The notes below the pieces were generated by a model. That model was given only the letters and a program-made list of their open reading frames with translations. It was not told where the DNA came from and made no database searches. This document shows positions 1 to 5,596 of a stretch of DNA of 9,100 bases, one piece after another (position 1 is the first letter of the stretch; each line of letters begins with the position of its first letter). The DNA comes from Bacillota bacterium (GTDB taxonomy: Bacteria; Bacillota; Clostridia; Oscillospirales; Oscillospiraceae): NCBI GenBank assembly GCA_023395775.1, contig JAEWYA010000174.1, positions 1 through 9,100 on the forward strand, read 5' to 3'. A program made the position numbers and the translations under genes.

Positions 1-294
1 TTCCAGCTTTGCCTGATAGCCGGGAAAATGGAGCGGGTCAGAGGAGGTCAGGCGGGCATTCAGTTCCCGGAAAGAGCCGGGGTCAAGAATCGTACTGAGG
101 CGGAAGTAGCCGCCTAAAGCCAGGTGATATCCGCAGTAAGGGCAGACATACTGCGCCTGCGCCAGCGCGGCTGCGCCCACGGTCTGGCCGCAGCCGGGGC
201 AATCCGTACCGGTGGGGGCCACGTGGGTCCGCCCATCCCGAAAGGCTTTCATCGCCAGCAGCTTTTGCCGCCGCTGGGCAAAAATCGACGTCAT
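1..294 (-). CDS. accD: Acetyl-CoA carboxylase carboxyltransferase subunit beta (AccD), N-terminal part, cut by window edge
   Basis: Partial gene: the first 98 codons are present and the frame stays open to position 1. AccD is the beta half of the carboxyltransferase that moves the carboxyl group from carboxybiotin on AccB to acetyl-CoA, giving malonyl-CoA in the cytoplasm. The visible protein has the AccD-type N-terminal zinc ribbon, Cys32-x2-Cys35-x15-Cys51-x2-Cys54 (CPGC and CPYC), followed by a family-typical stretch ending in DPLHFPGYQAKLE (residues 86-98). The start is the ATG at 294-292. It overlaps the accC stop in an ATGA arrangement, with a GAGG Shine-Dalgarno core about 9 bases upstream inside accC, which implies translational coupling. 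The crotonase-fold catalytic domain lies outside the window, so a fused accDA form or downstream accA cannot be judged. Confidence 0.93.
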   Translation of the reverse strand, partial: MTSIFAQRRQKLLAMKAFRDGRTHVAPTGTDCPGCGQTVGAAALAQAQYVCPYCGYHLALGGYFRLSTILDPGSFRELNARLTSSDPLHFPGYQAKLE

Positions 295-1679
295 TTTGCC
301 GCCTCACTTTCCGCCGCCCGGCGGTCCCAGTCCACCAGCTCTTGGAGGTGGTTTTCCAGAAACGCCGTGGTGCACACGCCTCGGATATAATCGGGATGGT
401 ACAAAATCAGATGGCTCAGTCCAGCATTCGTTGGAAAGCCCTCGATGGTCAGCTCCTCCAGTGCCCTGCGCATCCGGCGGATCGCCTCCAGCCGGGTAGG
501 AGCGTGGACCAGAACCTTTGCCGCCAGAGAATCGTAGTAGGGCGGCAGGATATAGCCGCTGTACAGTCCGGAGTCAATTCGTACGCCGGTGCCGCCGGGG
601 AAATGAACGAAGCTGGCCGTCCCGGGGCAGGGGCGGAAATTGGCCGCCGGGTCCTCCGCGTTGACGCGGCACTCGATGGCGTGGCCGCTGAGTTTCACGT
701 CCTCCTGTTTCATACCCAAGGGCAGGCCCGCGGCAATCCGGATCTGCTGGCGCACAATGTCAATGCCGGTGACCATCTCGGTGACGCCGTGCTCCACCTG
801 CACCCGGGTGTTCATCTCGCAGAAGTAAAATTGATTGTCCTCCGCCAGCAGGAATTCCACCGTACCGGCGTTTTCATAGTCAACCGCCTGGGCCGCGCGG
901 ACCGCTGCGGCGCCCATCTCCCGCCGAAGCTCCGGGGTAAGGCACCGGGCAGGAGCTTCCTCAATGAGTTTTTGGTTCCGGCGCTGGACCGAGCAGTCCC
1001 GGTCGAACAGGTGGATGGTATGGCCCTGGCTGTCCGCCAGGATCTGAAACTCAATGTGTCGGGGGTTCACCACAAATTTCTCAAGATACATGGTCCCGTC
1101 GCCAAAGCAGGCAACCGCTTCCGCGCTGGCCTCATGGAACGCGGCGGACAATTCCTCCGGGGACTCCACCCTGCGGATGCCCCGTCCGCCGCCTCCGGCG
1201 CTGGCCTTCAGCAGCACGGGATAGCCAACCTCCGCCGCGATCTTCCGCGCGGCGTCCGCGTCGGCCACCGGGCCGTTGGACCCGGGGACGGTGGGAACTC
1301 CCGCCGCTTTCATCAGCGCGCAGGCGGCGGCCTTGCTTCCCGCCTTGCGGATGGCGGAGCCGGAGGGCCCGATAAACTTCAGCCCCGCTTCCGCGCAGGC
1401 ATCTGCGAAATCGGCGTTCTCCGACAAAAAGCCGTATCCCGGATGGACGGCGTCGCAGCCCGTGGCTCTTGCCACGGTCAGCAGGGCCGACTGATTGAGA
1501 TAGCTATCGGCAGCCTTCGGCGGGCCGATGCATACGCTCTGGGTGGCCAGCTGGACATAGAGCGCGTCGGCATCGGCGGTGGAATACACCGCCACGGTCT
1601 CAATCTCCATCTCCCGGCAGGCCCGCAGCACCCGCAGCGCGATTTCGCCCCGGTTGGCGATCAAAATGCGCTTGAACAT
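291..1679 (-). CDS. accC: Biotin carboxylase subunit of acetyl-CoA carboxylase (AccC)
   Basis: Full-length 462-residue biotin carboxylase, close to the usual 445-455. It uses ATP and bicarbonate to carboxylate the biotin carried by AccB. It opens with the family signature KRILIANRGEIA (residues 3-14). The ATP-grasp domain has Lys116, Lys158, the glycine-rich loop GGGGRG (162-167) and the metal ligands Glu275 and Glu288. The catalytic segment EMNTRVQVEH (288-297) and Arg338 (ECRVNAED) match the bicarbonate and biotin sites of E. coli AccC. Two neighbouring positions differ from the E. coli form: Gly298 replaces the usual Pro after VEH, and Asn235 replaces His in QRRHQK. All catalytic residues remain, so the enzyme should be active. 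The ATG lies 2 bases after the accB stop, with GGGAGG about 7 bases upstream inside the end of accB. The accD start overlaps its own stop. Confidence 0.98.
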   Translation of the reverse strand: MFKRILIANRGEIALRVLRACREMEIETVAVYSTADADALYVQLATQSVCIGPPKAADSYLNQSALLTVARATGCDAVHPGYGFLSENADFADACAEAGLKFIGPSGSAIRKAGSKAAACALMKAAGVPTVPGSNGPVADADAARKIAAEVGYPVLLKASAGGGGRGIRRVESPEELSAAFHEASAEAVACFGDGTMYLEKFVVNPRHIEFQILADSQGHTIHLFDRDCSVQRRNQKLIEEAPARCLTPELRREMGAAAVRAAQAVDYENAGTVEFLLAEDNQFYFCEMNTRVQVEHGVTEMVTGIDIVRQQIRIAAGLPLGMKQEDVKLSGHAIECRVNAEDPAANFRPCPGTASFVHFPGGTGVRIDSGLYSGYILPPYYDSLAAKVLVHAPTRLEAIRRMRRALEELTIEGFPTNAGLSHLILYHPDYIRGVCTTAFLENHLQELVDWDRRAAESEAAK

Positions 1680-1681
1680 GC

Positions 1682-2113
1682 TTATGCCTCCCGATAGCGG
1701 AAGATGGGCGCGTTAAAGGCCAGCAGCTCGCCGTTTTTCGCCAGTACCTCCTCGATCACGCAATTGCAGGGGGCCGTGACCTCGCTCATCATCTTCATGG
1801 CCTCGATCAGACACACGGTCTGACCCTTGCGGACCTGATCTCCGGCCTTTACCAGCGGCGGCTGATCGGGTACGGCAGCAGCGTAAAACGTCCCCACCAG
1901 CGGGGCGCGGATCACAAGACCCTCCTCCGCGGCAGGCGCGGAAACGACGGAGGGTGCGGCCGCAGCGGATACAGCGGTGGGTGCTGGGGCGGCTGCAACG
2001 GCGGTCCCGGCGCGGCTGAGCTCCAGCATATCGCCGCCGATGCACACCTTCATGGTCAAAACGCTGCTGCGCTCAAAGCGGTCCAGTAATTCAAAAATCT
2101 CGGAATTGGTCAT
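1682..2113 (-). CDS. accB: Biotin carboxyl carrier protein of acetyl-CoA carboxylase (AccB/BCCP)
   Basis: A 143-residue BCCP that carries the biotin shuttling between AccC and the carboxyltransferase. The C-terminal biotinyl domain (about 66-143) contains EAMKMM, and Lys107 is the expected biotinylation site. The segment APLVGTFYAAAVPDQPPLVKAG (70-91, shown here as a position guide) corresponds to the thumb-bearing part of type-I BCCPs. An Ala/Pro/Val-rich linker (about 37-63) joins it to the N-terminal helix MTNSEIFELLDRFE. The reading frame is open further upstream to an ATG at 2242, but the chosen ATG at 2113-2111 has AAGGAG 4 bases upstream and gives the normal N-terminus. The extension would be made of hairpin-forming leader and would overlap the acpP stop. 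The gene is followed after 2 bases by accC. Confidence 0.96.
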   Translation of the reverse strand: MTNSEIFELLDRFERSSVLTMKVCIGGDMLELSRAGTAVAAAPAPTAVSAAAAPSVVSAPAAEEGLVIRAPLVGTFYAAAVPDQPPLVKAGDQVRKGQTVCLIEAMKMMSEVTAPCNCVIEEVLAKNGELLAFNAPIFRYREA

Positions 2114-2127
2114 GGTTCTCCTTCCTT

Positions 2128-2169
2128 TTTCGGCGGTCACCGAAAGCCTTTTGACGCCCTTGTCGGGCG
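2128..2169 (-). other. Two small stem-loops in the accB leader
   Basis: Read on the minus strand, a CGCCC/GGGCG stem with a 5-base loop (2155-2169) is followed by a TTTCGG/CCGAAA stem with a 6-base loop (2128-2145). The second stem ends 5 bases before the AAGGAG ribosome binding site of accB. With the hairpin at 2196-2220 they make a 125-base leader of three stems between acpP and accB. They could be RNA processing or stability elements or could modulate accB translation. The arms are seen directly and the function is inferred. Confidence 0.4.
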
Positions 2170-2194
2170 GTTCAAAAAAACTCACATGGAGCGC

Positions 2195-2220
2195 AAAAGG
2201 GAACCGCAACGGTTCCCTTT
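2195..2220 (-). terminator. Perfect 11-bp hairpin after acpP (partial terminator, attenuator or processing site)
   Basis: The arms AAAGGGAACCG (2196-2206) and CGGTTCCCTTT (2210-2220) are exact inverted repeats with a 3-base loop. On the minus strand the stem begins 19 bases after the acpP stop and is followed by only four T residues before GC-rich sequence. That suggests a leaky terminator or a 3' stabiliser rather than a complete stop. In this position it could set a high acpP to accBCD ratio, which fits the abundance of acyl carrier protein in cells. That role is inference. Confidence 0.55.
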
Positions 2221-2238
2221 CAGGCATTTGTGCAAGAA

Positions 2239-2469
2239 TCAATCCTTATGGGCTTCCAGATACTTCACAATGTCGCCCACGGTCTTCAGGTTGGGCAGTT
2301 CGGCGTCGTCGATGGCAACGCCGGTGGCCTCCTCCAGCGCCATGACCAGCTCCACGGAGGCCAGAGAATCGGCGCCCAGGTCGTCTGCCAAAGAGGCCTC
2401 CATGGTCACCTGATCAGCCTCGCAGGCCAGAGTCTCCACGATCACGTCGCGTACTTTCTCAAAATCCAT
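2239..2469 (-). CDS. acpP: Acyl carrier protein (AcpP)
   Basis: A 76-residue acidic carrier protein that holds growing acyl chains on a phosphopantetheine arm during fatty acid synthesis. The attachment motif LGADSLASVELVMALEE starts at residue 31, and Ser35 in DSL is the residue modified by holo-ACP synthase. Length, the N-terminal helix (MDFEKVRDVIVETL) and the C-terminal TVGDIVKYLE helix are all normal for bacterial AcpP. The ATG at 2469-2467 has AAGGAG 9 bases upstream. It is the first gene of the acpP-accB-accC-accD unit and sits behind a near-consensus promoter. A hairpin follows the stop codon and may reduce read-through into accB. Confidence 0.98.
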   Translation of the reverse strand: MDFEKVRDVIVETLACEADQVTMEASLADDLGADSLASVELVMALEEATGVAIDDAELPNLKTVGDIVKYLEAHKD

Positions 2470-2511
2470 TATTAAAATCTCCTTAAAATTTTTTAATCAA
2501 AAAGTTTGAAC

Positions 2512-2533
2512 TAAAATGCATGAAGTCATTTTA
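2512..2533. promoter_or_regulatory. 22-bp palindrome over the acpP -10 box and start point (candidate operator)
   Basis: TAAAATG (2512-2518) and CATTTTA (2527-2533) are perfect 7-base inverted repeats separated by 8 bases. The element covers the whole -10 box and the predicted start point of the acpP promoter, a typical place for a repressor. Fatty-acid genes of Firmicutes are controlled by regulators such as FapR or FabT, but the site matches neither of their consensus boxes well as I recall them, so the regulator is unknown. The arms are AT-rich, so chance is a real alternative. Confidence 0.4.
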
Positions 2534-2556
2534 ACTGCCGCGTTCATGTTTGTCAA
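2528..2556 (-). promoter_or_regulatory. Strong -35/-10 promoter for acpP-accBCD
   Basis: On the minus strand a perfect TTGACA (2556-2551) is followed by a 17-base spacer and TAAAAT (2533-2528, one mismatch from TATAAT). Transcription should start near 2521, giving a leader of about 50 bases with the acpP ribosome binding site. This is one of the best promoter matches in the window and is correctly oriented for the fatty-acid genes. Confidence 0.8.
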
Positions 2557-2651
2557 TAGCAAAAAACGCGAGATTTTGTCGGCTCATTGTCAGAAAGGGC
2601 ACATATTTACCTGCCTCTCCCCAGCCGTTTGGAGCCTGGCGTTTTGCGGGA

Positions 2652-2725
2652 TTGCGCCTGACCCAAAAGCGTGGTAAAATACTGAATTGCAAGGGTTTAG
2701 CCTGAGTGACACTTTATTATATAAT
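2652..2725 (+). promoter_or_regulatory. Candidate promoters for the patB-like/fliB-like operon
   Basis: The closest -10 candidate is a perfect TATAAT at 2720-2725, but its -35 is poor (TTTAGC at 2696-2701, 18-base spacer). A second option upstream is TTGCGC (2652-2657), 17 bases, TAAAAT (2675-2680). Either could drive the gene starting at 2756. The rest of the 2557-2651 interval between the divergent promoters shows no gene and no riboswitch I recognise. Confidence 0.45.
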
Positions 2726-2755
2726 GTATAAGCAGCCATAGAAAGTGAGGACATT

Positions 2756-3919
2756 ATGAGATACGATTTCGATGCGGTCATTGATCGTTCCGCCAACCGC
2801 GCCGCCAAGTACGACGAGCGGCTTAAGAAGTTCGGTACGGAAGATGTGATTCCCCTGTGGATCGCGGACATGGACTTCCGGACTGCCCAACCCATTATTG
2901 ACGCGCTGAAAGCCCGCGCCGAGGAGGGCATCTGGGGCTATACCTCCCGGCCGGAGAGCTACTTTGCCGCCATTCGCGGCTGGCAGAAGCGGCGCAACGG
3001 CTGGGACATCGACCAGAGCCTGATGAGCTGGAGTCTGGGGGTGGTGCAGACCATCTCCGCCTGCGTGCGGCTGTTTACCCCGGAGGGCGGCAGCGTCCTC
3101 ATTCAGACGCCGGTGTACTCCGAGTTTTATGACATGACCGAAGCCTGGGGCCGCAAGGTGGTGGAAAGCCCGTTTGTAGAGGAGGACGGCGCTTGGACCG
3201 TAGACTGGGCGGATTTTGAGGCAAAGCTCCGCCAGTGTGACCTGTTCCTGCTGTGCAATCCCCACAACCCGCTGGGTATCGTCTGGACGCCGGAGGAGCT
3301 GCGGAGGATGGCGGCGCTGTGCGAGAAATACCATGTGGTGCTGGTTTCCGACGAAATCCACTCCGACCTGATCTTCCACGGAAAAAAACATACGCCCACC
3401 GCCACTGTGGCGGATAATGTCATCACCTGCATCTCCGGTACGAAGACCTTCAACCTTGCCGGACTGCAGGCCAGCGCCGCGGTGTTTCCCAACGCGCATA
3501 GCAAGGAGGTCTACGACCGCTTCTGGCAGCGCATGGACATTCACCGCAACAACGCCTTCTCCCTGACGGCCATGGAGGCTGCGTTTACCTCCGGCGACGA
3601 GTGGCTGGATCAGCTTCTCCCCTATCTCAGCGCCAATTTTGATTATATCCGGGATTACTGCGCCGCAAACATTCCGCAAATCAAACCCAATGTTCCGGAC
3701 GCCACCTATCTTGTCTGGCTGGACTGCCGTGGGCTGGGTCTGAGTAATCAGGAGCTTCATGATTTCATGATCCAAAAGGCAAAGCTGGGTCTGAACGACG
3801 GCGTTTCCTTCGGCCGGAGCCTTAGCGGCTTCATGCGGCTGAACGCCGCCTGCCCCCGCTCCGTCCTGGAACAGGCCATGAATCAGCTGAAGAGCGCCGT
3901 GGATGGCCTGAAGCGTTAA
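2756..3919 (+). CDS. PatB/MalY-family PLP-dependent C-S lyase or aminotransferase
   Basis: A 387-residue fold-type I PLP enzyme, the normal length for the MalY/PatB family (cystathionine beta-lyase-like enzymes that cleave cysteine thioethers to a thiol, pyruvate and ammonia). Family marks in order are IPLWIADMDF (32-41), GYTSRP (61-66), the cofactor-contacting NPHNPLG (168-174), VSDEIHSDL (197-205) with Asp199 for the pyridine nitrogen, SGTKTFNLAGLQ (227-238) with Lys230 as the Schiff-base lysine, and the C-terminal FMRLNAACPRS with the substrate carboxylate-binding Arg. The enzyme is cytoplasmic with no signal peptide. The ATG has a GTGAGG site 5 bases upstream. A FliB-family gene follows after 16 bases, so the two are co-transcribed. 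The substrate cannot be read from sequence: cystathionine, cysteine conjugates or a transamination are all possible. Confidence 0.93.
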   Translation: MRYDFDAVIDRSANRAAKYDERLKKFGTEDVIPLWIADMDFRTAQPIIDALKARAEEGIWGYTSRPESYFAAIRGWQKRRNGWDIDQSLMSWSLGVVQTISACVRLFTPEGGSVLIQTPVYSEFYDMTEAWGRKVVESPFVEEDGAWTVDWADFEAKLRQCDLFLLCNPHNPLGIVWTPEELRRMAALCEKYHVVLVSDEIHSDLIFHGKKHTPTATVADNVITCISGTKTFNLAGLQASAAVFPNAHSKEVYDRFWQRMDIHRNNAFSLTAMEAAFTSGDEWLDQLLPYLSANFDYIRDYCAANIPQIKPNVPDATYLVWLDCRGLGLSNQELHDFMIQKAKLGLNDGVSFGRSLSGFMRLNAACPRSVLEQAMNQLKSAVDGLKR

Positions 3920-3935
3920 AAAAGGAGACGGCGTC

Positions 3936-4961
3936 ATGGAGCTGCGCGCACCGGACTATTCCGGACAATTTCACTGTGTCGCGGGCGCGGGTCCCCACTC
4001 CTGCTGCAAAGGGTGGGAGGTGGTGATCGACGCTCCCACCGCCGATTTCTACCGCACCCTGCCCGGCCAGTTGGGGGATCGTCTCCGGGCGGCGCTGCAA
4101 TCGGAGGACGGAGAGGACTTTTTTGCTCTGACGGACACGCTCCGCTGCCCTTTCTGGGACACGGACGGTCTGTGTGCGATTCACCGTTTACTGGGACCCG
4201 AACATACCAGCGAGGTCTGCCGCAGCCATCCCCGGTTTATCGAGGACTACGGGACTCTGCGGGAGACTTCCCTGTGCGCCTCCTGCCCGGAAGCCTGCCG
4301 CCTGCTGTTGGCCTCCTCCGCGCCGCTGACATTCCCTCTGTTCCGGACGGACGAAGAGGGAGAGCGGGCAGACCCTTGGCTCCCTTCCCTGCTGGCCGTT
4401 CGGGCAAAGTCGCTGGAGATTTTGCAGGACCGCTCCAATCACCTCTATTTACGATTTGCGGAGCTGCTGGCGCTTGCCGGCGCGGCCCAAACCCTGTTGG
4501 ATGAGGATGCGGCAGACCGGCTCCCAGGGCTGTGCAGGGCGTGGTCAGCTCCAACCGCCTCCGCCCAGCCCACTGGGGACGGCTTGTTTCCTCACGGCTG
4601 GGAGGTCCTGTCCGGTCTTGAAATTCTGGGCAGTGACTGGCAGGCGCTGCTGCTCCGCGGACCAGAAACTATTCCCGGCACGGTTCCGCACCCTCTGCTG
4701 GAGCGGATTGCCGCGTACTTTCTGTTCCGTTATGAGCTGAAAGCCATCAACGACGGCGATCTGCTGGGGCGGATGCAGTTCGCCGTGTTCAGCGTTCTGG
4801 TCGTGGAGCGGGCGGCAAGTCTGCTGCCGCTTGACGAGGCCCTGCGGCTCTATTGCCGGGAAATCGAACACGACGAGGAAAATCTGGATGCACTGCTGGC
4901 CGCGTTTCGCACGGACCCCGCGCTGTCTCCGGCTTCATTTCTCCAGACGCTGGCGTTCTAG
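3936..4961 (+). CDS. FliB-family (flagellin lysine N-methylase-like) Cys-rich protein
   Basis: A 341-residue protein whose N-terminal third matches the FliB family as I know it: YSGQFHC...CCKGWEVVID (8-32), CPFWDTDGLCAIH (71-83), EVCRSHPRFIEDYG (94-106) and the SLCASCPEACRLLL segment (113-125). Cysteines are at 14, 23, 24, 71, 80, 95, 114, 117 and 121. FliB methylates flagellin lysines in Salmonella and has been reported to carry an iron-sulfur cluster. The clostridial relatives are mostly uncharacterised. The usual second Cys of the first motif (C-x4-C-x3-CC) is Gly19 here, encoded by GGT. The C-terminal two thirds are helical-looking with no motif I recognise. AAAGGAG sits 8 bases before the ATG. 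No flagellar gene is in view, so the substrate and even the methylase activity are inference. Confidence 0.75.
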   Translation: MELRAPDYSGQFHCVAGAGPHSCCKGWEVVIDAPTADFYRTLPGQLGDRLRAALQSEDGEDFFALTDTLRCPFWDTDGLCAIHRLLGPEHTSEVCRSHPRFIEDYGTLRETSLCASCPEACRLLLASSAPLTFPLFRTDEEGERADPWLPSLLAVRAKSLEILQDRSNHLYLRFAELLALAGAAQTLLDEDAADRLPGLCRAWSAPTASAQPTGDGLFPHGWEVLSGLEILGSDWQALLLRGPETIPGTVPHPLLERIAAYFLFRYELKAINDGDLLGRMQFAVFSVLVVERAASLLPLDEALRLYCREIEHDEENLDALLAAFRTDPALSPASFLQTLAF

Positions 4962-5061
4962 CGGCAGACCACACTTTTGCGCAAAGTTGCATATACGCCG
5001 TCATTTTGCATAGTTTTTTTATTGCGAATTGCTTGTATATATAGAATTTAACTAATATCTC
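4962..5061. other. AT-rich spacer after the fliB-like gene
   Basis: There is no credible ORF. It contains the small palindrome TTTGCGCAAA (about 4977-4986), two TTGCATA copies, a seven-T run at 5014-5020 and a TATATATA stretch near 5036-5043. The T run lacks a convincing GC-rich stem before it, so the operon terminator is not clearly visible. Confidence 0.5.
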
Positions 5062-5092
5062 TTGACTTTTACACAGTAATGTGGTATTTAAT
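5062..5092 (+). promoter_or_regulatory. Possible promoter of the orphan transcript
   Basis: TTGACT (5062-5067, one mismatch from TTGACA) is followed by AT-rich DNA. The best -10 options are TTTAAT (5087-5092, 19-base spacer) or TATTTA (5085-5090, 17-base spacer), neither ideal. Transcription would begin near 5099 and run into the non-coding stretch that ends at the strong terminator. Confidence 0.35.
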
Positions 5093-5182
5093 AATTACCG
5101 GAAGGGAGTGAGTCCAATGGGCTAGTTCCAGAGGAATCCAATCTCATTTCTCACCGCCGCGTTTGGAAGAGACCAGCAGATT

Positions 5183-5425
5183 CCCGGCAGCGCACCTTTT
5201 CTCAGCGACTCCGTAAAATCTTGGCGAATTCCCGGTAAACTCCAGTGAAACCCCGGCAGAGTCCAAAGACGAAACATGGCTCATTCCAATGAGAATCACG
5301 AGATTCGGTTTTGGCGATGTCCAAGGCAAGTGATCTGCGTGTACCCTATGTTTTATGGATTGGCTGTCTCCGAGCATTTCTCCGGTTTCCCGGTAATCCT
5401 GCAGAGTTTTTTCGGTTTCCCGCTA
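5183..5425 (+). repeat. Degenerate CCCGG(C/T)A repeats
   Basis: Short imperfect repeats around CCCGGCA or CCCGGTA occur at 5183, 5231, 5252 and 5389, with a weaker CCCGCTA at 5419, usually preceded by TT or AA. The copies near 5229 and 5250 form a tandem pair of about 21 bases with TCCA at the same offset. GCAGAGT also occurs twice (near 5257 and 5401), as does GAGTCCAA (near 5110 and 5259). The spacing is irregular, so this is neither a CRISPR nor a simple tandem array. Confidence 0.45.
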
Positions 5426-5518
5426 AGGATCTTTGAGTTTTCAGATTTCCCCAGCCTTCCAAACGTGATTCTACGAAAGTACGAGGTAGAGACATGGCGG
5501 AAAACCCCAGTCAGAAGT

Positions 5519-5562
5519 GACCCCCCATCTGCGTGGGACAGATGGGGGGTCGGTATTTTTTT
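5519..5562 (+). terminator. Strong intrinsic terminator
   Basis: A perfect 13-bp stem, GACCCCCCATCTG (5519-5531) with its exact complement at 5539-5551, has a 7-base loop and is followed by a seven-T run (5556-5562). There is no T run on the other side, so it acts on plus-strand transcripts. No coding gene ends nearby: the fliB-like gene stops about 560 bases upstream. This implies either a non-coding transcript or a regulated leader. Confidence 0.9.
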
Positions 5563-5596
5563 GTCAATAATTCTTTCCAAAAAAGCTCCACTTTCC

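Larger units (their letters stand above)
5099..5562 (+). ncRNA. Candidate orphan structured RNA or long leader, about 460 nt
   Basis: No credible protein gene exists here: the short open frames on both strands have no ribosome binding site and low-complexity translations, and one reads through the terminator. The stretch has a possible promoter at its left end and an excellent intrinsic terminator at its right end. Visible pairings include GTGAG/CTCAC (5108-5112 with 5150-5154) enclosing a TTCC/GGAA hairpin (5126-5136). A perfect 10-base long-range helix pairs 5160-5169 with 5456-5465, extendable to 12 with one G-U. Local hairpins are CTCATT/AATGAG (5281-5294) and GAATC/GATTC (about 5293-5306). 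CCCGG-containing repeats fill the interior. I recognise no Rfam family. Alternatives are a decayed gene, the 3' UTR of the upstream operon, or an attenuated leader of the GGDEF gene. Confidence 0.4.

Noticed and set aside
342..1697. 451-codon plus-strand open frame opposite accC
   Set aside because: It is the antisense shadow of a clear biotin carboxylase; the long open frame follows from high GC and the codon bias of accC, and its translation has no family features.
2114..2242. 43-codon N-terminal extension of accB
   Set aside because: It overlaps the acpP stop and consists of hairpin-forming leader, whereas the internal ATG at 2113 has a good ribosome binding site and the family-typical start.
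2500..2520. FabT-like box upstream of acpP
   Set aside because: One TTTGA half-site is present but the second half and spacing do not match the FabT palindrome.
2717..3937. 406-codon minus-strand open frame opposite the C-S lyase
   Set aside because: It is a shadow of a gene with full PLP-enzyme motifs and lacks any recognisable domain.
5005..5020. T-run as intrinsic terminator of the patB-like/fliB-like operon
   Set aside because: There are seven T residues, but the preceding sequence offers only weak 4-5 bp AT-rich pairing, so I do not call a terminator.
5183..5425. CRISPR array
   Set aside because: The repeats are only about 7-10 bases, degenerate and irregularly spaced, and no cas gene is present.
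5099..5518. Known riboswitch or housekeeping RNA (c-di-GMP, TPP, cobalamin, T-box, RNase P RNA, tmRNA)
   Set aside because: I looked for the conserved cores of these classes and did not find them, although a covariance-model search would be more sensitive.
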